From an uncultured Bacteroidia bacterium (lineage in GTDB: Bacteria; Bacteroidota; Bacteroidia; Bacteroidales; UBA932): a stretch of 59,816 nucleotides of DNA. Within the stretch, counting starts at the first letter, position 1; every line of letters starts with the position of its first letter. The notes beneath the pieces are model-generated. The model searched no databases and was not told the DNA's origin. It saw only the letters and a list, made by a program, of their open reading frames with translations. The stretch spans positions 2,846-62,661 of the forward strand of contig CADAOA010000003.1 of assembly GCA_902789435.1 (NCBI GenBank). The letters run 5' to 3'. Shown here in pieces: positions 17,032-24,318 of the stretch. The position numbers were made by a program, and so were the translations under genes.

Positions 17032-19431
17032 ATGGAAAATGAAGGGAATAAAATTCTGGAAGGGTTGAATGAGGCTCAGAAAGAGGCTGTTATGTGTCTT
17101 ACCGGGCCTTGTCTGATAGTTGCCGGGGCAGGAAGTGGCAAGACAAAGGTACTGACCTGCAAAATCGCGAACATACTTTCTCACGGATACAAGCCTTACA
17201 GCGTGCTGGCGCTTACATTCACGAACAAGGCCGCCAGGGAGATGAAAGGAAGGATAGCGGATATGGTCGGGGAGAGGGCAGCAAGGATGATCTATATGGG
17301 GACATTCCACTCCATATTCCTGAGATTTCTCAGGCAATATGCCGCTCTGCTGGATTTTCCTCCGGGATTCACCATCTACGACAAGGACGATAGCAAAGCT
17401 CTCATAAAGCGCTGCATCAAGGAACTCCAGCTGGATGACAAGGTCTACAAGCCCAACGAAATCTCCAGCCGCATATCCGAGTGCAAGAACAATTTCATCA
17501 CTCCGCAGGAGTATCTTAACCATCCGGAACTGATTGAATCTGACAAGAGAACCCGCCGTCCTTTCATCCAGGGCATATATGAGATGTACCAGAGAAAGTG
17601 CAAGGAGCAGGGGGTGATGGATTTCGACGATATCCTCCTGAATACCTACCGCCTTCTGGCCAATCATCCGGATGCTTTCGCCCAGATCAAGGCCCGTTTC
17701 CAGTTCATACTGGTGGATGAGTACCAGGATACCAACTATCTCCAGTATGTGATACTTAGAGCCTTGGCACAGGATCACCAGAACATAACCGTGGTTGGAG
17801 ATGATGCTCAGAGCATTTACGCCTTCCGCGGGGCAAGAATCGAGAACATACTCAATTTCCAGAAGGATTATCCCGATGCAAGGGTTTTCCGCCTGGAGCG
17901 CAACTACCGTTCTACCCAGACCATAGTCAATGCAGCCAATTCCGTTATCAGCAAGAACAAGGGACGAATCACAAAGGAGTGCTATTCCAAAAGGGATGTG
18001 GGACAGAAGATAGAACTTCTTCAGGCCTACACGGAGCAGGAGGAGGCTCTTTTGGTTGCTTCATCGATCATGGCCCAGATCCACCGTTCCGGTGCCCGTT
18101 TCAAGGATTTCGCCGTTCTCTACCGTACCAATGCCCAGAGCAGGAACATCGAGGAGGCATTGAGAAAAAAGAATATTCCGTATAAGATATACGCCGGCCA
18201 TTCTTTCTACGAGAGGGCGGAAATCAAAAGGATGGTTTCATACCTGAGGCTCATTGCCAATCCTCAGGACGACGAGGCCTTCAAGCGTACGGTCAATTAT
18301 CCGTCCAGGGGCATAGGCGCGACATCCATGGAAAGGATCATCGCTCTTGCCGCCGCCAACGGCAAGTGCCTGACGGATGCGGTAATGAGCTATAGCGCAG
18401 AACAATTCCAAATCCGTCAGGGTTTGCTGGACAAGGTCCGCGATTTTACCCTCAAGATGGAAACTCTCCGTTCCAAGGCCCAGACGGAGGATGCCTACCA
18501 ACTTGCCATGGAGATGGACAGCCTTTTCGGCATAACAACTGCCTTGAAGGCGGATACTTCTCTCGACGGACAGACCATTCTGGAAAACGTACTGGAGTTC
18601 CTGGACAGCATAAAGACCTTCGTTGACGAAGGAGTTGAAGAATTCAAGCAGTACGGAGATGACGGGGAATATGGTCCGGAAGTGGTTACAATAGACCTTT
18701 TCCTGCAGAACATAGCCCTTGTCGCCGATTCGGATTCAGCCCAGGAGAGTTCCGAGACTTCCCATCCGGCCGCAATGGAAGACAAGGAAGATGACAGGGT
18801 TTCCCTTATGACCGTCCATTCTTCCAAGGGGTTGGAATTCCCTTACGTCTATATCACAGGTCTGGAGGAAAACCTTTTCCCTAGCGGAGGTCCTTCCGGA
18901 AATGCCGAGAAGGAGATAGAAGAGGAGCGCAGGCTCTTCTACGTGGCTGTGACCAGGGCCGAGAATGCCGTCAGGCTTTCCTTCTCAAGATCCAGGTTCC
19001 GCTGGGGCAATTACGAGAACAATCTTCCAAGCCGCTTCATCAGGGAAATTGACCGTCAGTTCATCCTCAACCCGCTGGAAGAAACCATTCCGCAGCACAC
19101 TTCCTCTCCATTCGGTCAGGTTGGATGGACAGGTTTCCCGAGAACTGAACGCCGCGCTGCCCCTAAACCTTCTTCACAGCCTTCTTACCCTGCGCCACAG
19201 CGTCCGCAGTTTACTCCATCCACATCGCTGAGGCCTAAGAATGAGAACTTTGTCGCCGATGCGCCTACGAGGATGAAAGAGGGTATGAGGGTTGAGCACG
19301 AGAGGTTCGGAATGGGCAGGATCATTACTCTCAGCGGCAATGCAGGAGACCTGAAAGCCATTGTGGACTTCGATGAGCATGGCCGCAAGACCCTGCTTCT
19401 GAAGTTTGCGAAGATGCGAATTGTGCAATAG
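17032..19431 (+). CDS. UvrD/PcrA-type superfamily 1 DNA helicase
   Basis: ATP-dependent 3'-5' DNA helicase acting in nucleotide excision and mismatch repair and in clearing RecA or stalled polymerases. Motif I AGAGSGKT is at residues 31-38, motif Ia LTFTNKAAREMKGR follows, motif II VDEYQDTNY is near 227, motif III GDDAQSIYAFRGA follows, motif IV has RLERNYRS, motif V has TVHSSKGLEF and motif VI has VAVTRAE. The C-terminal 130 residues contain a low-complexity proline-rich linker, then a Tudor-like PcrA tail (MRVEHERFGMGRIITLSG) that binds RNA polymerase in PcrA. At 799 aa it is full length. Confidence 0.95.
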   Translation: MENEGNKILEGLNEAQKEAVMCLTGPCLIVAGAGSGKTKVLTCKIANILSHGYKPYSVLALTFTNKAAREMKGRIADMVGERAARMIYMGTFHSIFLRFLRQYAALLDFPPGFTIYDKDDSKALIKRCIKELQLDDKVYKPNEISSRISECKNNFITPQEYLNHPELIESDKRTRRPFIQGIYEMYQRKCKEQGVMDFDDILLNTYRLLANHPDAFAQIKARFQFILVDEYQDTNYLQYVILRALAQDHQNITVVGDDAQSIYAFRGARIENILNFQKDYPDARVFRLERNYRSTQTIVNAANSVISKNKGRITKECYSKRDVGQKIELLQAYTEQEEALLVASSIMAQIHRSGARFKDFAVLYRTNAQSRNIEEALRKKNIPYKIYAGHSFYERAEIKRMVSYLRLIANPQDDEAFKRTVNYPSRGIGATSMERIIALAAANGKCLTDAVMSYSAEQFQIRQGLLDKVRDFTLKMETLRSKAQTEDAYQLAMEMDSLFGITTALKADTSLDGQTILENVLEFLDSIKTFVDEGVEEFKQYGDDGEYGPEVVTIDLFLQNIALVADSDSAQESSETSHPAAMEDKEDDRVSLMTVHSSKGLEFPYVYITGLEENLFPSGGPSGNAEKEIEEERRLFYVAVTRAENAVRLSFSRSRFRWGNYENNLPSRFIREIDRQFILNPLEETIPQHTSSPFGQVGWTGFPRTERRAAPKPSSQPSYPAPQRPQFTPSTSLRPKNENFVADAPTRMKEGMRVEHERFGMGRIITLSGNAGDLKAIVDFDEHGRKTLLLKFAKMRIVQ

Positions 19432-19488
19432 TGGAACGGAATTTGTAATAGATAGCACTGTTTTTCATAGTTTAAGTTTAGGTTAAGT

Positions 19489-19504
19489 CAAGGCTTCGGC
19501 CTTG
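19489..19504 (+). repeat. UUCG-capped hairpin
   Basis: CAAGGC (19489-19494), loop TTCG, GCCTTG (19499-19504). This is a 6-bp stem closed by the extra-stable C(UUCG)G tetraloop. It has no U-run of its own but sits 5 bp before the terminator at 19509. It may protect the helicase mRNA 3' end. Confidence 0.7.
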
Positions 19505-19508
19505 CGGA

Positions 19509-19540
19509 AGAGGATGGTCAACAGCCATCCTCTTTTTTTT
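19509..19540 (+). terminator. intrinsic terminator after the UvrD/PcrA gene
   Basis: Perfect 9-bp stem AGAGGATGG (19509-19517) / CCATCCTCT (19525-19533) with a 7-nt loop, followed by a T-run to 19540. It ends the helicase transcript about 80 nt past its stop. Confidence 0.9.
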
Positions 19541-19634
19541 TCAGGGGCGGACACAGTCAATTGTACCGTTTGGTTTGCAATGCGTTCAACTCCCGCATTA
19601 TCTTGCACTTGTCTAACTTAAAAGTGCATATGAT

Positions 19635-20849
19635 ATGAAGGGATTATCAAAGAAAGAATTCAGAGGATGCATGCCTGAACTCCAGCGGGCTTTCTTATGG
19701 ATTGTGGCGGCGTCAGCTTTGGCGCTTAGTCTGGCGTCCTGCATCAAGCCCCTGAATCAAAAGGAAGATGAAAAGGAAAAGGACACCGACCCCAACAAGG
19801 GAATGGCAGCGCTGACCTTTTTCCTGGATAGGGCATCCTACGATAGCTGCCTAGTAATAACAGATGAGGTTGAAGGTGTTGTCAGCTCATCGGCAATCAA
19901 CACAAATCCATTGGATTCCAGTAACTACCGCCTCAAAATCTCCACTTCCGGCGGCGTGACTGTCTATGACAGTTCCTATGTGGGCCGTCCTGACATTTTT
20001 TATGTCAAGGCCGGTACATACAAGATCAGGGTTACTTCCAGGGAGTTCACCGAGCCGGATATTTATCCTCTATTTGGGCAGGAGCAGAGTGTCAAGGCTG
20101 TCAAGGACAGTACATTACAGGTGGAAATCGTATCCCGCCAGCTGACCGGCGGCATCCGGTTCAGCTTTACCCACGGCTTCACCAGCTGGTTCAAGGGTAC
20201 GGGAATCTATCTGAAAAGGGACACCATAGTCGCAAAATACGGTTATGGCACAAGGCATTACCTGTATTTTTATCCGGGAGAAATATCGGTAATCTACAAG
20301 AACAAGGACGGCTATTCAACCTATACGCCGCCGGATAAGCCAGGTTATGCAGACACTCTTCTTTTCAAGCGCAAGCTCAAGGCAGCGGAACTTGTAACCA
20401 TAGCCCTGGACTATGACCTGACCAAGGTTGCATACAATGGATTCTCCTTCAGGGCAGACACTTCTAGGGTTCGCAAAGACGAGTATTTCAATCTTGGCGG
20501 TATTGCTCCGTACGGTTGTAATTCCGTCTGGTACGCCCAGACCCACATCGGGGACACTATAAACCTTTTCGGATATATCGTGGGAGGAGATGTTTCCAGC
20601 ACATCCTTCAAGAAAGAAAAGCCTTTCACCTCCAAGACCAACATAGTAATAGGCGCCCAGGACTGGCAGGCCTTAAGGGAAAAGACAATAGGGGTGGAAC
20701 TCCCCAACGGGGAAATCAGGAAGAACCTAAATCTTGTCGACCACCCGGAGCATCTCAAGAAACCAATTGTAATTCACGGAGTTGTCAGCGACAGTTACTT
20801 CGGTTACCCGGGCCTGAAGAACGTCACTTCCTACCAACTCCTGAAATAA
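19635..20849 (+). CDS. DUF4493/DUF6359-type lipoprotein
   Basis: A 404-residue exported lipoprotein: signal sequence to about residue 35, lipobox LASC with Cys36, then a charged KEDEKEKDTDPNKG linker. The middle (about 50-250) has the DUF4493 pattern (YRLKISTSGGVTVYDSSY, PDIFYVKAGTYKIRVTS). The C-terminal 120 residues match DUF6359, an OB-fold-like domain with GYIVGGDVSSTSF, TNIVIGAQ, VELPNGEIRKNLNL, and a closing GYPGLKNVTSYQLL. Both are Bacteroidetes cell-surface families of unknown function. The first ATG gives a long N-terminus; ATG 19671 (MPELQRAFLW) is a plausible alternative start. It has its own transcription unit between the 19509 terminator and the island. Confidence 0.7.
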   Translation: MKGLSKKEFRGCMPELQRAFLWIVAASALALSLASCIKPLNQKEDEKEKDTDPNKGMAALTFFLDRASYDSCLVITDEVEGVVSSSAINTNPLDSSNYRLKISTSGGVTVYDSSYVGRPDIFYVKAGTYKIRVTSREFTEPDIYPLFGQEQSVKAVKDSTLQVEIVSRQLTGGIRFSFTHGFTSWFKGTGIYLKRDTIVAKYGYGTRHYLYFYPGEISVIYKNKDGYSTYTPPDKPGYADTLLFKRKLKAAELVTIALDYDLTKVAYNGFSFRADTSRVRKDEYFNLGGIAPYGCNSVWYAQTHIGDTINLFGYIVGGDVSSTSFKKEKPFTSKTNIVIGAQDWQALREKTIGVELPNGEIRKNLNLVDHPEHLKKPIVIHGVVSDSYFGYPGLKNVTSYQLLK

Positions 20850-20902
20850 CAGAAGGATAAAAGTTTTTGCAACCTATGAGTTGCATTTTGTGTAAGTATT
20901 AT

Positions 20903-20910
20903 TATTTTTG
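20903..20910 (+). promoter_or_regulatory. -7 promoter element for the toxin-antitoxin-like pair
   Basis: TATTTTTG matches TAnnTTTG. A TTG at 20881-20883 lies 19 bp upstream as a partial -33. The predicted start is about 5 nt before the ATG at 20919, so the mRNA would be nearly leaderless. Confidence 0.5.
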
Positions 20911-20918
20911 CATTGCAT

Positions 20919-21476
20919 ATGGTTTTTGAACGAGTAATTGAGGGGAAAGACCATTTGTGGTCTGTCAGAGACAGATCCAAACAAAAGAATGAAATAGCTC
21001 TTTTATTTGAGCAGTGGTCAAACATTGATTTCTTGCTGGATTTTTTCATCAAGAATTTAGAAGATTTAAAAAGTTATTTCAATGTTATAAGGATTAGTGA
21101 AGCTATAGAGTATACTTTGGAGGATTGTCAACATTTGGAGAAAAAGATACTAGATTATCCTTCAACCGAGAATTTAGACTATTTGTTTAAGCCACTTTCA
21201 AGTTCTGATGCTCTTTTGATGGAAATGTCGAGAGAAAAGGCTAGAGTTTTTGACAGGATTTATCCTCCAAGTTGGCTTAGAGTTTATGCTATTAGATTAG
21301 AAAAAAATGTTTATGTAATTACGGGAGGTGCAATAAAATTGACAAGAACTATGCAGGAACGTTCTCACACCTTAGAACAATTAGAAATGATGAATAAGTG
21401 TAAGGATTTTTTATTGGCAAACAAAGTTTTTGATGCAGATAGTTTTATTGCATTTTCAGAGGAGGAAAATTTATGA
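20919..21476 (+). CDS. putative toxin of an XRE-linked toxin-antitoxin pair
   Basis: A 185-residue AT-rich protein overlapping the downstream XRE gene by 4 bp (ATGA 21473-21476), the classic toxin-first layout of HigBA/RelE-type modules. The C-terminal third contains WLRVYAIRLEKNVYVITGGAIKLTR, which resembles the core strands of Gp49/HigB-like RelE-fold toxins (Arg-Tyr-Ala-Ile-Arg, then G-A-I-K). It is longer than the usual 90-120 aa because of an N-terminal helical region of about 90 residues (NEIALLFEQWSNIDFLLDFFIKNLEDLKSY). I chose ATG 20919 because the in-frame TTG at 20913 only adds two residues. Role as an mRNA interferase is inference. Confidence 0.6.
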   Translation: MVFERVIEGKDHLWSVRDRSKQKNEIALLFEQWSNIDFLLDFFIKNLEDLKSYFNVIRISEAIEYTLEDCQHLEKKILDYPSTENLDYLFKPLSSSDALLMEMSREKARVFDRIYPPSWLRVYAIRLEKNVYVITGGAIKLTRTMQERSHTLEQLEMMNKCKDFLLANKVFDADSFIAFSEEENL

Positions 21477-21787
21477 AATCCAAGGCAATTGATTTTTTGG
21501 AAAAACATCAATCTGGAGAAAAGTCTTCATTTGAGGATGATGCCAGATATAGGAGAGAAAACGCTGACTGGCTTAGGCGTTCAAGAAATGTTGCTCTGGC
21601 TTTAATTGACTATATGCAAGATAATAATCTTAGCCGTTCCGATCTTGCCCAAAGACTTGGAGTTACCCACCAATATGTAAGTAAGATATTATCAGGCAAG
21701 GTGAACTTTTCCTTTAAATCAATATCAATTATTGAACAAAAATTGAGCATCGATTGTTTTAGGGCAGCCGCAGAAGTCACTCGTTAA
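21473..21787 (+). CDS. XRE-family antitoxin/regulator
   Basis: A 104-residue protein with a helix-turn-helix at about residues 48-85 (LSRSDLAQRLGVTHQYVSKILSGK), the XRE/Cro type. The N-terminal 45 residues are charged and helical (FLEKHQSGEKSSFEDDARYRREN), likely the toxin-neutralising part. Its start overlaps the toxin stop, so the two are co-translated. It probably represses its own promoter at 20903. Inverted repeats lie just downstream at 21801 and 21866. Confidence 0.75.
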   Translation: MKSKAIDFLEKHQSGEKSSFEDDARYRRENADWLRRSRNVALALIDYMQDNNLSRSDLAQRLGVTHQYVSKILSGKVNFSFKSISIIEQKLSIDCFRAAAEVTR

Positions 21788-21800
21788 TAATTAATCGTTT

Positions 21801-21826
21801 TAATTGTACCAGATTCGGTACAATTA
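21801..21826. repeat. 10-bp perfect inverted repeat after the antitoxin gene
   Basis: TAATTGTACC (21801-21810) and GGTACAATTA (21817-21826) around a 6-nt loop AGATTC, 14 bp past the antitoxin stop. No T-run follows, so it is a weak terminator candidate. It could instead be an operator or an mRNA-end stem. Confidence 0.75.
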
Positions 21827-21865
21827 CTAGATTAAATAATGAGTCCTAGTTAGTTGAATCGGAAA

Positions 21866-21889
21866 TTTTCCAATCACGTGATTGGAAAA
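21866..21889. repeat. 24-bp perfect palindrome
   Basis: TTTTCCAATCAC (21866-21877) is followed directly by its exact reverse complement GTGATTGGAAAA (21878-21889). The centre is CACGTG with no loop, so it suits a dimeric DNA-binding protein better than an RNA hairpin. Outer GAAA and TTTC continue the symmetry with a 3-nt slip. Confidence 0.85.
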
Positions 21890-21971
21890 AAATTTCAGTT
21901 AGAATCTCCATTTATTAAATATTTTCTACTCACTGCGTAGAATATGTTGGGATTTGTGTTGAAACATAGAA

Positions 21972-22115
21972 TTATCCGGAAAACCCTTTCTGTTGTTCAA
22001 CCTTCAGCCACATTTCTTTAGCATCTTCCTGCTTAATGAAAAAATTCATCATTGCTGATCCTTTTTCAAATTGTCTCGTCACTGATGGGACAATTTCAGT
22101 TGTTGGGTTTGTCAC
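21972..22115 (-). pseudogene. possible coding remnant or small ORF (47 codons)
   Basis: On the minus strand a GTG at 22115 opens a 47-residue frame ending at 21972 (starts VTNPTTEIVPSVTRQFEKGS, ends KVEQQKGFSG). It reads like a real protein tail: amphipathic, with few rare or odd residues. The same frame stays open upstream to a TAG near 22185. No promoter or ribosome site is evident, and the terminator at 22164-22199 lies just upstream. Most likely the C-terminal remnant of a lost gene. I do not recognise a family. Confidence 0.3.
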
Positions 22116-22163
22116 ATGACAAAAAAGTAATAATTTAGGACAAAGTGAGTCAAATGCATAAAT

Positions 22164-22199
22164 AAAAGTCTCTGATATCTATAGATACCAGAGACTTTT
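22164..22199 (-). terminator. intrinsic terminator after the 22228-23157 lipoprotein gene
   Basis: Arms AAAAGTCTCTG (22164-22174) and CAGAGACTTTT (22189-22199) extend inward to a 16-bp stem with a TATA loop. One position pairs as G-U only when read from the minus strand, and a U-rich tail follows on that strand. So it terminates minus-strand transcription, about 28 nt past the gene stop. Confidence 0.88.
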
Positions 22200-22227
22200 G
22201 TACTTTATTGATTATTCAATATTTATA

Positions 22228-23157
22228 TCATTCTGTTACAGGACGAATTGATAGTCCTGTGCAGCGCTGGCAATCAGCCCATATTCCGGCTCGAGGTGAA
22301 TTCTGATAGAATCTACAGTACTCTGCATGGTCGCAATATAGAATGTCGAGAGATGATGACCAATAATAACCGTAAGAACCTGAATTATAAACAGAAGACA
22401 AACTCCTGTAGCCAGCACAAGGCATAAATATACTATTACCATTCTTTTTGCTGGTAATAGTATAGCCACGATCTTCCCAATTCCAAGTCCACGTACAGTC
22501 ATACATAAGCTCCATAAATTCTTCCCATGTAGGCATTCTCCACTTTCCTCCCCAATTTTCTCTGGCGGCATCATCAGATAGTTCCAATATTGTTAGTTTA
22601 TCTTGAATGCCATATATAATTTTATTATTATACTTTTTTTGGTTATAAGACTCTCCACCACACCACTTGTATGTGTTCCACCCGTAATATCTCTTTGATG
22701 TGATTTCTCCCCAAGCATAATAGTTGCCATAGTCTTTAGGTTTATTTGCACCAACATTACGGTTAGCCCATTTGACGGAGAGTCCTAAATCGACAACCTT
22801 GGGAGAATCTTCAGTTACAGTTATTTCGCATGTCGCTCCTATACCTGAGATATTGCACTCTATTAGTGTTGTACCTATATTCAAAGCATTAACGAGTCCA
22901 TCTGGTGTAACTGTCGCTACATCAGGGTTAGAAGATGACCAGATAATGGTCTTATATGTAGCATTAGATGGATTTACCATAGCTGAAAGTTGTAACCTGT
23001 TGCCAATTACAAGTTCACGTGAACAAGGGGAAATGGTTACAGAGGTAATTGTTATAGAATTGGGTGTTATTGGATCGTCTGTTTTATTTTCTACACCTCC
23101 ACATGAGCAAGAAAATAGAAGAATTATTAAAATTGATATTCTCAAAAGTCTATTCAT
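22228..23157 (-). CDS. Big_2 plus FISUMP lipoprotein
   Basis: A 309-residue surface lipoprotein: signal ending in the lipobox around FSCSCGG, one bacterial Ig-like (Big_2) domain (about 35-115, with LQLSAMVNPSNATYKTIIWSSSNPDVATV), and a C-terminal FISUMP-type domain (about 120-305). The latter begins VDLGLSVKWANRNVGA and has YYAWGEI, WRMPTWEEFMELM, SYGYYWSSS and the closing LSIRPV. Such proteins are Bacteroidetes-specific, often duplicated, and of unknown ligand. It is a close paralogue of the 24319-25533 gene but has one Big_2 domain fewer. Both lie on the minus strand with a RES gene between them. AT-rich relative to flanking chromosome. Confidence 0.82.
   Translation of the reverse strand: MNRLLRISILIILLFSCSCGGVENKTDDPITPNSITITSVTISPCSRELVIGNRLQLSAMVNPSNATYKTIIWSSSNPDVATVTPDGLVNALNIGTTLIECNISGIGATCEITVTEDSPKVVDLGLSVKWANRNVGANKPKDYGNYYAWGEITSKRYYGWNTYKWCGGESYNQKKYNNKIIYGIQDKLTILELSDDAARENWGGKWRMPTWEEFMELMYDCTWTWNWEDRGYTITSKKNGNSIFMPCAGYRSLSSVYNSGSYGYYWSSSLDILYCDHAEYCRFYQNSPRAGIWADCQRCTGLSIRPVTE
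22756..22791. repeat. 36-bp direct repeat, copy 1
   Basis: This stretch inside the first FISUMP gene matches 24868-24903 in the second at 34 of 36 positions. The copies are about 2.1 kb apart and enclose the RES gene. Confidence 0.85.
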
Positions 23158-23185
23158 TTTAAAGTTCTAAAAAAAACTATTGTGA

Positions 23186-24211
23186 CTAAATAAGTATTAT
23201 TCTAAAATCGACTCTGAATGTGACATTTTTATATATAACAATGCCGTTATGCAAGTCAGATGGCCTTTTATTAACATTTGGGAACATACAAATAGAAGAA
23301 ATGTCTGTATTAATAATGGCAGACCTTAACTCTTCTATACTAATAGTGCTATTGGGCGCCTTTGAAAAGACTATACTTGATAAATCTATTTTCCATTTAT
23401 ACCATTTGATTATATCTCCTTTTGGAAATCCTATTTCATCTACTTCATAAGCAAGAACTTGACAGTTGTTTGGAACCTTACAATAATATATGTATTTTAA
23501 ATCCAATAAATTATCTGTTGCGAACTTGTTGAAAGTTATATTCAACTGACTCCCCTGCGATTTGATACTAGTCGTTATTAAAGCATCGTGCTTTTCAAAT
23601 AGTTTTGATGCAACTGTTGAAGAGAAAATGTAATTACTATCAGATTTCTCCAAAATACTTCCTAGAGTCATAAGATACTTCAGCTTGCTAGTTCCTTTCC
23701 CGATGCGATGACACAAAATATTGTAGAATTCTTCTGCTGTTGAGCCAACTTGCACATTATATCCATCGACATTCAGTGCGCAGTTTAGATTTCTTGTGCC
23801 AATCCGATGAGTCCACACTGAGAGAAAAAAATGCGTTTCTCTTTTTCGCCGATCATCTATTTCTTGATATGCAGCAGAAGGGAATGTAGATGTATAAAGA
23901 ACAGCTTCAAAATCTTTGTTATATCTAAATCGTTTAATATTGTTAATATTGTGGTTATAACTGAATTGGGATGGCTCTGTTGTATCAAAACCATCATCAA
24001 AACGTGCTCTGTATAAAGACAAATTTAGCTCAAAGATGTAATCATAAGTTATGATTGGATTATGAACAAGATATTCTTCTAGGAAGCTTTGGTTTATGCT
24101 CTTATTATTAATATGTTTTTCCATATCTGTCAACTGTATTTCTAGCAAATGAAAGTACGACTCTTCTTTTTGTTTGATAAAAATGTGTTGTGTTGGTAGT
24201 ATAGTTGTCAT
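23186..24211 (-). CDS. RES-domain protein (putative NAD+-targeting toxin)
   Basis: A 341-residue protein with a RES domain: LSLYRARFDDG supplies the conserved Arg, KRFRYNKDF and VLYTSTFPSAAYQEID supply the following Tyr/Ser/Glu positions (about residues 65-115), then a C-terminal region of mixed strands. RES proteins of toxin-antitoxin systems degrade NAD+ and resemble ADP-ribosyltransferases. Here there is no adjacent Xre/MbcA-like antitoxin. The N-terminal 60 residues are helical and unassigned. The gene sits between two paralogous lipoprotein genes (gaps 107 and 28 bp) in the same direction. Whether it is a toxin, an effector or an unrelated enzyme is open. Very AT-rich. Confidence 0.6.
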   Translation of the reverse strand: MTTILPTQHIFIKQKEESYFHLLEIQLTDMEKHINNKSINQSFLEEYLVHNPIITYDYIFELNLSLYRARFDDGFDTTEPSQFSYNHNINNIKRFRYNKDFEAVLYTSTFPSAAYQEIDDRRKRETHFFLSVWTHRIGTRNLNCALNVDGYNVQVGSTAEEFYNILCHRIGKGTSKLKYLMTLGSILEKSDSNYIFSSTVASKLFEKHDALITTSIKSQGSQLNITFNKFATDNLLDLKYIYYCKVPNNCQVLAYEVDEIGFPKGDIIKWYKWKIDLSSIVFSKAPNSTISIEELRSAIINTDISSICMFPNVNKRPSDLHNGIVIYKNVTFRVDFRIILI

Positions 24212-24318
24212 ATAAGAAGACGCCTTTTTACAAGGATTTAGTTTTTGATAATAAGATTCAAGTTGCTCCTAATATTTGTTTTAAAAGTTCATTCTCATTA
24301 GGCTAAACTAGTTATTGC

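Larger units (their letters stand above)
21788..22227. other. 440-bp gene-free AT-rich stretch with inverted repeats
   Basis: Between the antitoxin and the first lipoprotein gene there is no convincing gene. It holds a 10-bp-arm hairpin (21801-21826), a 24-bp perfect palindrome (21866-21889), a weak hairpin with arms TTCTAC/GTAGAA (21924-21942), a possible coding relic on the minus strand (21972-22115) and a terminator (22164-22199). Confidence 0.8.

Noticed and set aside
16975-17778. 267-codon minus-strand frame under the helicase gene
   Set aside because: It is a mirror frame of the conserved UvrD/PcrA motifs; no independent protein features.
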